Below, piece after piece: positions 24,928-36,993 of a stretch of DNA of 64,000 bases. The notes under the pieces were generated by a model. That model worked only from the letters and a program-made list of their open reading frames with translations. It did no database searches and had not been told where the DNA came from. Location of the stretch: NCBI GenBank assembly GCA_964035015.1, contig OZ035998.1, forward strand, positions 23,803,979 to 23,867,978. The letters are read 5' to 3'. The number at the start of each line of letters is the position of its first letter. Position 1 is the stretch's first letter. The stretch comes from Corallium rubrum (lineage: Eukaryota; Cnidaria; Anthozoa; Scleralcyonacea; Coralliidae). Made by a program: the position numbers and the translations under genes.

Positions 24928-25177
24928 ATAGGCGAGTTTCAGGGTGTTGCGCGCGCATCGTTTTGGAAAGGAATTGGCGGGCTCTTGGCGGGCTCTCTAC
25001 AAAATAAGCAATGGCAAACAGACTTGCTAGCGAGCCAACAACAGCAGAATAACAGTGTTAAATATCCAGAAATTGTATCTATACTTTGTTTATTTTAAAT
25101 AGTATATTTACTTTGAGGGGAGCTTGCCAGTTTTTTTTGGAAAATGATGCGTGCGCAACATCCTGAAACTCGCCTAT
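24928..25177. repeat. Foldback repeat with GCGAGTTTCAGG arms (copy 2 of 3648 family)
   Basis: ATAGGCGAGTTTCAGGGTGT pairs with ACATCCTGAAACTCGCCTAT, and GCGCGCGCATCGTTTT pairs with AAAATGATGCGTGCGC. Confidence 0.7.
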
Positions 25178-27728
25178 ACGACAAAGCCACAATACGATAA
25201 AATTCCCATCTATTCTTACTCATTTTAAAAGAAAATATCAAGGTTTACTAGTTAAAATATGCATTCCAAGTGCCAAGCAAAACAAAGTACTATTTTGGGA
25301 CGCCAATTTCTTTGAAACAACACAGAAAACATCAAAACAAAGATCAACAACGTTTAGCTCGATCACTCGATTGTGGCTTAGGCAGGTTTGTAAGGGGATA
25401 AAATCATTTGAAACGTCAACATAGTGACATAGTCATCTGAATGTGAGAACATGAAGAATTTGAAGAAAAGTTCACTTAAAAAACCTCAGTAAAACAAGCA
25501 TACTCACGCCATTCTTGACATTCACAATTTGCAACTAGGTTCCAACTACCACTAAAAACGTCTGCTTTCCTATTGGTTGAAATTTTCGCGCGTTTTTTTT
25601 TGGCTATGAGTGAAATGGCAATCGTCATAAGTGGATTTAGCCCTGACGACGTGGAATGAGATCAGTGGTTACATGGCCCAATATTTCTTTTGAAATTGGG
25701 CCAGGGTACCAGGCTAGGTTTCAACCAATTTGCAAATTCAGTGAATGCGATTTAACCAATCAAAAGACTCAAAACACCCCACATGACTAGTTTCCTATCC
25801 AGTCCTTTTACAATCCATAACACACAGGAAAGACCCCAGAAAATTAACAAAGTTCATCTGTAGTCATGTATTTACAAACCGAAAGAACATGCAAACTCAA
25901 TATTAAAAAAAACCCAACGAGATGAACCAAATGGCAAATTTTCATTCAAAAATAGATTGGTGAACACGCACGCCAAGATTAGCACCCTCACCGGGCTCCG
26001 GGCCTCCGGTCCTATGCCCGAGCTCCGGGATTATTGTTATTACACGTTAAGTGATTCAAGCAATTAAATTATTGGTTTGCACTGACGTCATGGCGGCCAT
26101 GTTGGAAGAACTTTAATTTGCAAAAGAATCTCAGTACGTTTTCCTACGACATGGCCACCGTTTCTTTGTCTTCTAAATCTCTAGGGATAACCACAACTTA
26201 AAGGGATTGATTGCAAACCACAATTTAATTCCTTGAATACATGTTTGCATAACTCAGACACCATAAATTTACAATGGCGAATCACGGCCCTGGCAAAATC
26301 ATAGATAATGGAGGGGAACTGGATAGGAAACTTACGAAACCGGAAACGATGTTTGCACAACTTGCTATGGTAATTACATACGCATAAGGGGCTAAGGGAC
26401 GGACCATTTGATTTTTGATGGGGGAGGGGGGGGAATTCAGTTTGCCCAATAATTTTTTTCCGCCTCCTGACACTGTTCGATTTTTTTTTGTCAGTCAAAG
26501 GACTTGCACGATATTTTTTTGTATGCATGTATATAAAATAGAAACAAACTGATCAAAAAACTTTTATAGTTTCGCCATGTATATTTTCAACCAGTTTGCG
26601 GCTATTAATAATCCGAATTTATTTAACAGGCGATTTATTCTATTCTCGTGTTTTAAATAGTGCATAAAATTTTTCAGTATACTGTATATAGTACTATTAC
26701 AGTGTAGAAATAAGCCGAACATTAACGTAAAAACAGCTAGAAAGGATATATCCATCTGGTGCTGTAAGGCTTCCTTTCTGGAGACCAGTTCCCGGATTGT
26801 TTCTTTCCCACAGACCATCATAAAAGAACCAATCGGGCTTCCTAAAGATTGCTCCACGGTGACTACCGTTGAAGTACGTCATACCTGTTAAATATTAACT
26901 GACTTCCCATTGGTTTTAATATAATGTAAACTTAAGGGTGCCTAGAGGGTGCCTGGTGGGGAGGTGGGTAAAAGGGGAGGACAGGCAGCAAACATGAGAT
27001 TTGAATTTTTGTTGTATTTTATATCAGTATTAAAACTATATTTATGTGGTCACATATAACTTTGGCTACCAGGCCTCTTCATCAAAAATGGGCTAGTGTC
27101 CCACAGATCACAGTATTAAAGTTATCATATGACCTCATCCTCAGGCTGTTATCAATGAACGAAAGCCAGATGATGCAATAGCATCTGTTGGCAAGTCTCC
27201 TATTGTCACCTGCCCTGCCTGGCTTTTAATACGATGGCAGGGGTGCATTATATACAGACAAAAAGAATATTTTTTATGAGAGAATATCCATGTTTGTGTT
27301 TATATAGATTAAATATTTTGTTGTTCACATGGTTTAAAAACAATCTTGGGTTTGGTTAATAATTAATGGAGTATTTTTAAAATTATATTCAAAAACTGAA
27401 GTGCAAATTTTAAAAATAGACATTGTATAAAATTAATTCAGTTATGATATACAAGTCTTATTAAACAAACTTGAACTTTCACACAACATGTAAGTGGACT
27501 TTTTCCTAAAAATTGACCAAAATTTGGAAAAGTGTTTGCCTCTGCAAGCGGGGCCTCCAGGAACAATTGGCATATCCTTGCGTAGAGCGGAAATGCACCA
27601 AATGGCAAATAAGGATTACCACTCGAAAGTCTTGCTCGATATTTTTCCCCTCCGTTTATTCTTGCACGATATTTTTTTTAAGCTGATCCTGGTCATGCCG
27701 TCAGGCATGGATTAGCTGCTTATAAGTG
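25178..27728. other. Intergenic stretch without recognisable genes
   Basis: Contains short ORFs of up to 115 codons with no motif I can recognise, including two overlapping ones on the minus strand near 26.2-26.9 kb. There is a G-rich tract at 26418-26434. Nothing here can be supported as a gene. Confidence 0.4.
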
Positions 27729-27741
27729 TATACTCACCATA

Positions 27742-27965
27742 TAGTGTAATAAAAGTAGAGTGCTGCGTAGGCAGTGTAGAAACAACAATCGAAATATAGT
27801 AAGGTTAAATATACTGCCGAAACAGAGAACGTAGGAGTCTAACGTTTCGAGCGAAGGCCCTTCGTTTGCCCACGTTTCTCTCTGACGAAGGGCCTTCGCT
27901 CGAAACGTTAGACTCCTACGTTCTCTGTTTCGGCAGTTTATCTAACCTTACTATATTTCGATTGT
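27742..27965. mobile_element. Foldback insertion with hammerhead-like motif and 13-bp direct repeats
   Basis: Perfect 13-bp direct repeats TATACTCACCATA flank it (27729-27741 and 27966-27978). The bases 27784-27966 form a long hairpin: AACAATCGAAATATAGTAAG pairs with CTTACTATATTTCGATTGTT. Each arm carries GAAGGGCCTTCGCTCGAAAC or its complement, and the right arm reads CTGACGA then CGAAACGTTAG, like a decayed hammerhead core. A Penelope-like or other retroelement fragment is possible. Confidence 0.6.
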
Positions 27966-28205
27966 TATACTCACCATAGCAAGTTGTGCAAACGTCGTTT
28001 CTGGTTTCGTAACATCGTTTTAAGTTTCCTATCCATGCAGCTCCCCTCCATTTATCTATGGCAAAATCATCTGGAGTGAAGGTATACTACGCCAGCAACG
28101 CCCCAAACGAAAGGCAAGCTTTTTGATCGACAATTTGCCCAATGGCTTTGACATAAAATGTGCCTGACTCTAACTGGGAATGAGTTTGTAAGAGACAAAG
28201 CCCAA

Positions 28206-28284
28206 GAACGAGGGATGTATGCTATATACAGCCCCGAGGACGCGAAGCGTCCGAGGGCTGTATATCGCATACATCCCGACGTTC
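28206..28284. repeat. Palindrome around CGAGGACGCGAAGCGTCCGA
   Basis: A 79-base near-perfect hairpin: GAGGGATGTATGC pairs with GCATACATCCC, and TATACAGCCC pairs with GGGCTGTATA around GACGCGAAGCGTC. Confidence 0.7.
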
Positions 28285-28429
28285 GAGGGTTTTATCTGAC
28301 TTATTTCATGATTGAGGAGTTTTCCAAAGTTATTTATCTACCAGTCAATCGCATAGGATCCGGGTTTGAAGGGTCGTCCGGTATTTTATTTAAATACGTT
28401 TGGCACGGATCAGGACTCGAAATAATTCT

Positions 28430-29435
28430 TTAAAGTATACCGGCCATCATGACCGGTAAAAAGTTACATTTGCCGGTCACAGATCTTTTGTTTGTTTTTT
28501 TCATTTGCGCCTATTTTAAGTGTACTTCTGCTGGTTCATTCTCAAGAAAATGCTTACTTCTTTGGTGGGAAAAAGATGAAAAACAGCAATTCCACTACGT
28601 CTTTGTGGTGGTTTTACGAAAAAGGAACTCGGTTGCGTTTGTGTTTTGTTCTTGGTTTTCATTTTCTTCAGTGGCGGCGGTTGACACTGCACATTTCCTA
28701 CAATTTTCTTCGCTATAGCCAAGATCGTCTTCGTTAGCAGGCACGGAACACACATTACAAATGGTAATCGCACAATTTACGCACGAATATTTGGTATTTG
28801 GACGGTGACAAACAACAATTGTTTGTCATAGCGTAAAGCCTGGTTTTCATATGTCGCCGATCGTCGGCGATTTGTGATTTAGATGCATGTTAAGTAGAAG
28901 AATAAAAGCACTGCTTTTCTGCATTGTTCTTTATTACTTAACATGCTGCTGCACTTCCCGTTTTAACATGCATCTAAATCACAAATCGCCGATGATCGGC
29001 GACATATGAAAACCAGGCTTTAGAAGACTGCTGCTCAGCCTCCGTGCCACGAGGCATCGTGAGTGTAATTTGAGTTACAAGCGTTAAAATAGGTGGTGTG
29101 TAACCAATCCCTTGAGATTCGAAGGACAAAGATATTTTCGCCATGTTGGATGATATTATAATTGCAGATGTGAAAATATTTTGAAATCGTCAACCAACAT
29201 GGCGGCAATGACGTAAGATGCACACCAGCAATAGTAGGCTAGTAGGCTATGGGCGCTATGCCTGTGGTGTTTTGAGAAGCGAGACACAAGCAATTGTTGA
29301 GAAACAATTACTCTTGTACGTATTTTGTATTAAAACTTTACCGGTCATAGATGTCTGTTAAGCGACGATATTCGGCCAGTCAAACTAAAAAATTTACCGG
29401 TCAATGACCGGTGACCGGCACTTATTTCGAGGCCT
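28430..29435 (+). mobile_element. Dispersed element with TGACCGGTAA motifs (copy 2)
   Basis: The left region carries ATGACCGGTAAAAAGTTACA and TTTGCCGGTCAC. The right end carries TTTACCGGTCAATGACCGGT and CGGCACTTATTTCGAGGC, the counterpart of copy 1 (6846-7605). ORFs of about 80-90 codons on both strands near 28.45-28.77 kb have no motif I recognise. A separate foldback (28834-29022) is nested inside. Confidence 0.6.
28834..29022. repeat. Foldback repeat nested in the ACCGGT element
   Basis: TAAAGCCTGGTTTTCATATG pairs with CATATGAAAACCAGGCTTTA exactly. The inner ATCGGCGA-type and TTTAGATGCATGTTA motifs also pair. A partial relative occurs in SREK1 intron 8 (about 11690-11800). Confidence 0.8.
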
Positions 29436-29466
29436 GGCACAGATCTTCTCTACAGAGTGATAATAT

Positions 29467-29762
29467 CATAGTCAATCGAGATATGGTCTGGAAACTCGGC
29501 TAAAGTCTTTGGTTATCTTTTTGTTCGCCTTTATGCATTTTTGTGCACGGTGCACGGTCACTGAACACATTGTATTTTAGTATAATGAGCGAATTGTCCA
29601 ATAGCAACGTTCAGTCCAATCACTCAACCGTGCTATTTAAATATTAATAAACCTAAAACAAAGGATGTGCACGGTGTAAGGTACGGTTCAACATAAAATC
29701 CCAGCTCATTATAGGCGCTTTGAAGTTTGCCGAGTTTGCAGACCATATCTCGATTGACTATG
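29467..29762. mobile_element. 298-bp TIR element family, copy 4 (7-bp target duplication)
   Basis: CATAGTCAATCGAGATATGG start and CGATTGACTATG end, flanked by perfect ataatat at 29460-29466 and 29763-29769. It lies in the same internal orientation as the 10221 copy. Confidence 0.9.
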
Positions 29763-29769
29763 ATAATAT

Positions 29770-30412
29770 ATAGAGAGGCATAGACTTGATAGTATAAAAC
29801 TTCGTCATTCACATATCAGCGATTTGATAACATAAAAACATATATTCTCTGAAAACACATCAGAGTTATATTTATATAATTATACAAGATAAAGAATAAA
29901 ACATAATCCGAAAATCGTCATCTTGTGACTTGATATTCAAGTTAAAAACAAGATAAGACAAAATGAGAGGTAATATTTCGACTCTATTTCAAAGTCATTA
30001 TCAAACCAATAATTTACAAGCTTACTGAGTCCAATATATATACAATAATCACAAGGATGATGTCACCGCTTGGTAACTGGAAATGTCAGCAAGTTGACAA
30101 AACAGGTTAGACTGACATGTCAGCTGAATTGTTTCGAGTAAATGTAGATAAAAAAATAAAAGTACAAGATAAATATAGTGAGAATGATATAACTTAAATT
30201 GCAGTCATCTTCAGTTTATCGGTGACATGTGGGGTCTTGAAAGTCTTTATTTATTCATGCAAGGGCAGTTCGTATATATAAATATACTTGTACTAAATGT
30301 TGTAAGAATAAAAACCACAAGGCCACATTCCACTGAACTATAGAATTGAACTAATCCAGCCTTTGTCTTTTCCACTCTTTTCTACCGCCCCGTTATTTCC
30401 AGTAGTCCAAAT
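29770..30412. other. Downstream flank of the CK2-beta-like gene
   Basis: AT-rich. On the minus strand, AATAAA hexamers (TTTATT on plus at 30246-30251 and 30250-30255) lie about 160 bases past the stop of the CK2-beta-like gene and are plausible poly(A) signals. No other feature was recognised. Confidence 0.4.
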
Positions 30413-31426
30413 TTACTCCTCTTTGACCTCCACGGTTTTCTTATGCCTGCGCCGTCGTCTTGGTGTTTTTTCTAACTGTACATGTCCATTAATATAGGGA
30501 AGTTTACAATTCAATTTATTCTCTTGCGTTGCGTCATGTTTTTTCGTATCTTTTAATTTATCTTTTGTCTTCGTTTTTGTACGGGTATGTTTAGTATCCA
30601 GAGATTTGTGATTGCTTTTGTCCACCTCCGGTTCACTTTGTGCCGCGTACTTCACCGAACCGTGTATTCTGAATCCGAAAAGTTGTGGCACATGGCGTCC
30701 AATCGTTGGGGCTGGATGAAGAGCTGGGTAAGCCATGAAAAAAAATTGTGGTAAGTTCATTCCAAAATACGCCCCGTCTGGAGCTGGGTCTCCAGGTGGA
30801 CAGGAATGATATACATCTTCACAGCTCGGGCAGTAAACTTTAACATTATCTTGACCAACCTTATCCGATATCCCAATAGGTAAGACATTTGTTTTTTCGC
30901 AGTAGTGTCTTGGACACTCACCGTAGATCCCTTCTTTGTATTTTCTTAACACTTTATCTAACCCTTTACTTGTAAAGAGGTAGCGTACGTGAATCAAGCA
31001 GTACAACGTCTCAGCAGCGTCTAAGTATTTTGCTTCTGTCTTTAAAGAAACTTTACTGTTGCCATTGGAGTCCAGGTACAGACCGTCACTAAGTATCGCA
31101 TGCAGACCCTGCGACATAAAAGAGATCTCATCTTCCAATCCCATTAGATTAGTAAAATCTTTTAAGAATTCGCGATCGACTTCTTCCAACCATTCATTCC
31201 CAGGTCGCTTACGAAACTTTGCTATCCATCCGCTAGCTGGTTTAGTACATTCTTTAGACTTATCTTTCCCGGTATGTTGTCGTGATTGTAACGTGCTTTG
31301 AACTTCAGCCGAGTCTTTCTTATTTGTAGAATCCATTAAAGTTCTACGCTTGAGACAACTGAAAGTGCGTCGATCGTTCAGGCACGCACATGCTATGCCC
31401 TCAGCCTTCACAATTATAGCATTCAT
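30413..31426 (-). CDS. Casein kinase II beta-subunit-like protein, intronless paralogue
   Basis: 337 residues in one exon. Residues about 66-260 align with the CK2 regulatory beta subunit, which dimerises through a zinc finger and docks catalytic alpha subunits. Seen here: GNEWLEEVDREFLKD and FTNLMGL at the start of the fold, LYCLIHVRYLFT, then zinc ligands Cys171, Cys176, Cys199 and Cys202 (CPRHYC and CPSC, spacing 5-23-3 as in CK2 beta), then DGAYFGMNLPQFFFM and VPQLFGFRIHG. Odd points: a 65-residue N-terminal extension, no N-terminal Ser/Glu autophosphorylation site, loss of the acidic loop (SDGLYLDSNGN instead), and a 75-residue Lys/Arg-rich tail ending in a run of five arginines. A stop lies ten codons upstream of the ATG. 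Met31 is an alternative start. An upstream non-coding exon is possible, since an AG acceptor-like site lies just before the ATG. Confidence 0.9.
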   Translation of the reverse strand: MNAIIVKAEGIACACLNDRRTFSCLKRRTLMDSTNKKDSAEVQSTLQSRQHTGKDKSKECTKPASGWIAKFRKRPGNEWLEEVDREFLKDFTNLMGLEDEISFMSQGLHAILSDGLYLDSNGNSKVSLKTEAKYLDAAETLYCLIHVRYLFTSKGLDKVLRKYKEGIYGECPRHYCEKTNVLPIGISDKVGQDNVKVYCPSCEDVYHSCPPGDPAPDGAYFGMNLPQFFFMAYPALHPAPTIGRHVPQLFGFRIHGSVKYAAQSEPEVDKSNHKSLDTKHTRTKTKTKDKLKDTKKHDATQENKLNCKLPYINGHVQLEKTPRRRRRHKKTVEVKEE

Positions 31427-31762
31427 TCTACTTAGGTCTAAAATGTGAATAATTTATTACTGCATGCGTGGTGACACATGCAGGTGATACACAAAATACA
31501 AGCCAAAAACGTTTATGTGCATCTAATTAAAATCGTTGTGTATTATATAGACAACTACTACATGTACAATACATATACCATGAGCTATTCTCATTATAGT
31601 AAGTAGGAAAAAAAACTAAAACGGAGCGTTTTGCTCAATGATCTATTGAAAATTGAGAGTTTCATTTGAATTAGTTGGGTGTATACGGTGATCGTAATTT
31701 CCATATGCATGATAAAACAACTGTGCTATTTAATTATTTCAATATCATATGAATTAACAGCA

Positions 31763-32436
<674 letters not shown>

Positions 32437-33085
32437 TAAAATGAGGGGGTTGTTCAACAAAATTTCTTCAATTCGCCTCAAAGAATAAGATGTGTCTTAA
32501 AGTGTTGTCTTAAAGTGTTTTACCCGAAATTTTCAGTACATAAAGTGATTATATCTGTAAGTTTAGTTTATATATTCATTTATATAGAGTTCATTTATCG
32601 ATGTGGTGAACCGGTTTAATAAAGCCGCGAATGTCGAGGGAAACAGGGTTCATTGTAAAATGAGGGGGTTGTTCAACAAAATTTCTTCAATTCGCCTCAA
32701 AGAATAACATGTGTCTTAAAGTGTTTTACCCGAAATTTTGAGTACATAAGACAAGTGATTATATCTGTAAGTTTAGTTTATATATTCAGAGTTCATTTAT
32801 CGATGTGGTGAACCGGTTTAATAAAGTTGCGAATATCGAGGGAAACAGGGTTCATTATAAATATCGAGGGAAACAGGGTTCATTATAAATATCGAGATTT
32901 ATGATGATTTTAATATCATGTCAAAGTGATTATATCTGTAAGTTTAGTTTATATATTCAGAGTTCAACAAATTTCATAAATCTAAGATGACTTATGATGA
33001 TTTTCATATCAATGTCAAAGTGATTATATCTGTAAGTTTAGTTTATATATTCAGAGTTCAACAAATTTCATAAATCTAAGATGAC
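32437..33085. repeat. Degenerate tandem duplications (about 216 bp and shorter units)
   Basis: The block AAAATGAGGGGGTTGTTCAA through GTGAACCGGTTTAATAAAG is repeated about 216 bases later. The shorter block AAGTGATTATATCTGTAAGT with TTTATATATTCAGAGTTC is then repeated further, and TCGAGGGAAACAGGGTTCAT appears three times. Confidence 0.85.
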
Positions 33086-33854
33086 TTTATAGTTTTGGAA
33101 CTCTGACTGAAACCATTGTTAATCAATTACACTACTGCTGCCACTTGAACAGCTGGATTACACAGAAATCGATTTTTACTTCAACAAAATGTTTGTTACC
33201 AAATAATTTTATATGGATATACTTCATCATCTGTAATGGAATGAAATCTTCTATATACGAAATGATATATTTGTCGTGAGGAATCCTGTGTAATGTGCTT
33301 CAGAGTTGTTTTGGATTGGATTGGACAATTTGCTGTACATGTTATGGATTTGCTGTATTCTCACTGGACATATATGATTTATGAAATATCTGCATATATG
33401 GGGCAAAGAAAAGACTGTTAGGAAACATTTGATTACCAAAAAGTAAAAATTCCAGATGCAGCATCTACAGTACATCTATTAAACAAGAATAGTCAACAAA
33501 TGACATGACAATGATTTATAGACATGTGTCATTCTGAATTCCAAACTATTCTATTTCTGATAGCATATTTCTATTGATGTTTAGAATTTCAAATCCATTA
33601 TGGTTGGTACCAAAAATTCAGTGTTGACAATAACCCACTCCAATGTGTTGGTTTGTGATTTGTGAACTGGAAGTAGTTTTTGTACACTTTTCAAACCGAG
33701 TGTTGTAATCTCAATTTCGACTACAAAATAAATTGATACATACAGTGTGGCTTTGTATTTGTACAAGTTAATTTTGCATTCAGTTCATGTGGCAAAAAGG
33801 CAGCACTTTCCTTGCGATAGTAACTCCTAGTCTATAGATGTAGACGGCAGAATG

Positions 33855-34062
33855 TGAGACCCCGTCCACACGTATTGGCCTTCCGTCCACACGTAAACGA
33901 TGAAGCGGTCATCAAAAACGGAACTTTTCGAAGACGGTCTCCAAAGTGGAACTTTTTGAAAACGCCGTTTTCCTGTTCTCGTATGGACGCGGATTTTTTT
34001 GAAAATGGATAAAAGAAGTTGCGTTCTCAAACGAAAACGGATACGTGTGGACAAGGCTTTAC
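33855..34062. mobile_element. MITE with GTCCACACGTAT ends
   Basis: CCGTCCACACGTATTGG at the left and GGATACGTGTGGACAAGG at the right form inverted repeats. CGTTTTCGTTTGAGAACGC-type sequence lies inside. Non-coding. Confidence 0.6.
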
Positions 34063-34117
34063 ATACATGCAATTGCTCGATTTCTTTCTTTCGTTCAAAA
34101 ACGCGTACTATCTTCTT

Positions 34118-34761
34118 CTTCTTCTTCTGTTGTCCATCGTTAAACGATGATGACTAGGTGGGTTGGGGGTGTTTGAGCCTCCGATGCTGCTGCAGACCTT
34201 TTTCACTGTGGAAGGAATGGTTGCAGAGTGCACAAAGATGATTTCTGGGGTTGTGCCTCATAAAGTGCCGTCGCTGTGCTTCCATGGATCTTTTTCTCTC
34301 GATTACCCGCTTACCATTCTTTATAGCACTTTTCCAGGTAGGCCGGTGTGATGCCAGTTCCTCCCAGCTGTTAACATTGATGTCAGTTGCTTTAAGATGT
34401 CTTTTAGAACATCCTTGAATCGTAGCTTTTGTCGTCCTCTACTTCTTGTGCCTTGCTTGAGCTCACCGTACATGATGATTCTTGGAATTCGTGTGGTTGG
34501 CATACGAGATACGTGGCCAGCCCAGCGTAGTTGAGATTCTGCAAATATGGATTCAACGCTGTCCATCTCTGCTCTTCTTAGAATCTCCGCATTCGTAACA
34601 TGGTCCTGCCATTTGATACCCAGGATTCTTTTAAGTTGTCTCTGTTGAAGTGCACAGAATTTATGAATATGCTTACGATAGAGTGTGTATGTTTCAGCAG
34701 AGTAAGTCAATGCAGGAATAATCACTGCCTTATAAACCTTGCATTTAATCGAGACCCGCAT
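34118..34761 (-). pseudogene. 3' end of a LINE-type non-LTR retrotransposon
   Basis: Minus-strand translation gives the region after the reverse-transcriptase palm of a LINE ORF2: KVYKAVIIPALTYSAETYTL, LQQRQLKRILGIKWQD, LRWAGHVSRMP and a Lys/Arg-rich stretch. After a frame change near 34320, a C2H2-type finger follows (CALCNHSFHSEKGLQQHRR) and then a stop. The plus-strand (CTT)n at 34110-34127 is an (AAG)n 3' tail on the element strand. The 5' part is missing, as expected of a 5'-truncated insertion. The clade is not assigned. Confidence 0.75.
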
Positions 34762-34995
34762 ACCTGCTTGTGACCATAGTCGTTTTTCAAGTTTACCAAA
34801 GGAGGTGCACGTGTACTATATTTTGTCGTTGTATATATACTTCTAATATTATATTTTTGATAAGATAAATATATAGCCCCTGCATGTTATCTGGAGAAAA
34901 ATAATTGAGAAACTGACAGCCTCTCTAATTACCCACCAAAATGGTCAGATTCAGTTCTATTTTCACTGATGTGATTATACAACGTATTCGAACGA

Positions 34996-36644
34996 TTGTT
35001 TTGCTACATATATGATAATGGACAAACTTCTTTGCATTCGAAAAGTCGTATATTTTACCATTCAGAAATTACTATTGGAGCATACCAAACAGTTGTTGTT
35101 TGGGGTATTGCTCGGGCACCTCCCCAACATACAACTAAAGTAATTTTGGAACCTTCGAATAACATGAAAGCCTACTTGATGCTGTCTGTCATGACTCTGG
35201 GGCTATAGTCTCTCTACCACCTGGAAAAACAACCTGTCGTGTACCCGTGGAAATTAGAAATACATCCAGTGAAGTTGTTAGACTTCCCAAAAAGATCACT
35301 TTGGCAACTGCACAAGTTGTTGAATGCGAGCAGGTAACACCTGTGCAACCACGCCCACTAAGTCCAGTTTCACCTGTTAATCTCGCTGATACCCATGTTA
35401 CGGAGGAGCAACCAAAACAAGCAAGTGATCTTGGCTGCAGCAGCGGTGTTCAGCATGAAATGCGACCTCCGCGACAAAGTGCCATTTCGGTTACCCCACC
35501 GAAGAGTACCACCAGGACAGCTAGAAGAGTTCCGATAGGCTATCCATGATATGTTAGAGGCAGGAGTTATTCGAAAGAGCAAAAGTCCGTATGCTTCACC
35601 TGTGGTCTTGGTAAGGAAGAAGGATAACAGTCGTCGAGTTTGCGCTGATTTTAGAAAACTCAATTCGAAAACTATCAAGGATTCTTATCCGATTCCGAGA
35701 ATCGCTGAAACTTTAGATTTAGCATTGAGCGGAGCAAAATGGTTCTGCACACTGGACCTTCAAAGTGGTTACCTGCAAGTACCCATCGCAAAGAGAGACC
35801 AACACAAGACTGGAATGACGACGCCATTTGGACTGTTCGAATTCCAACGAATGCCATGCATTCGGACTAACAAACGCACCTTTCAGAGGCTAATGGAAAG
35901 TTGTTTGGACGGTTTGAACTTTCGCACATGTGTCGTATACTTGGATGACGCACATGTGTCGTATACTTGGATGACGTCAACACGTTCGAAGAAATGTTGC
36001 AAAGGCTGGGTGAGATACTGATTCGTCTGGCGGACTTTGGACTTAAACCGAAACCTTCGAAATGTCAACTCTTTCAGAAGAAAGTTACTGTCCTTGGTCA
36101 TGTGGTGTCGGAAAATGGTGTTGAACCAGATCTCTCCAAGATCCCCGCTCTGCGTGAATGGTTGTTACATCCACCAACTGATAGCAAACAGTTGCAGACA
36201 TTCCTAGGTTTTCCTGTTTATTACCGCTCGTTTGTGGACAACTTCTCAAAGTTAGCGGAATCTCTGTACCACTTAACTGGAGGCCGAAGTAACGCAAAAC
36301 GGGGACAAGCCATTCTCTCATCCTTTGTTTGGACTGAACAATGTCAGAACGCTTTCGAAACCATTATACAGCGATTAACTACGCATCCTGTCCTAGGCTT
36401 TCCAGATTTCTCCTTGCCTTTCACACTTCATGCAGATGCCAGCGCTGAAGTCCTTGGGGCAACTCTTTACCAACTCCAGGATGGAAAGTCACGTGTTATT
36501 GGGTATGGCAGTCGAATTCTAAATGCATCCGAAAAGAACTAGTCTGCCTACAAGCGCGAGTTCCTGGCCCTGGACTATTGTCGACAAGTTTCGTGAAGTT
36601 GTCGAGAAGTTTATAGCATTCACGGACAGTAATCCACTCACTTA
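34996..36644 (+). pseudogene. Gypsy pol, part 1: linker, reverse transcriptase and RNase H start
   Basis: RT motifs in order: SPYASPVVLVRKKD, RVCADFRKLN, CTLDLQSGYLQVPI, and the catalytic YLDD box at about 35938-35949. An in-frame TAG (35536-35538) lies 16 bases before the RT Met at 35551. The family motif after TPFGLFEFQRMP is garbled. A 26-bp tandem duplication over YLDD shifts the frame, and the ORF resumes at 35967. RNase H begins with LHADASAEVLGATLYQ, has a TAG at 36541 where the family has Tyr, and shifts frame again before FTDSNPLTY, where the hAT element is inserted. Confidence 0.88.
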
Positions 36645-36993
36645 CAGGGGCGTCGGAGCCACGGGGGCAGCGGGGGCAGCTGCCCCTCCTGCCCTCCCAG
36701 CGCGGGGGCAGCACGGGGGCAACCAATTGCCCTTTTTCGTAAGAGGAATGTTTTCTACAGGAATTGCCATTTGTATTATTGTATTAAATGACTTTGTATT
36801 AATACGTCAAATGTCTCACAAGCTAACTTATTACTGCAGACCACGCAGAGGCAGCAAACAGGGGCGAAACTAGCCCTTTTTCGTTGGGGGGGTGTAGGGT
36901 AGTATTGCCCTGCTAAAATCTATGGTGCCCTGCAGCTCCGTATGTAAAATTTACCGAAATGTATACTGTACATACAAGGGTCTTTTCATAAGC

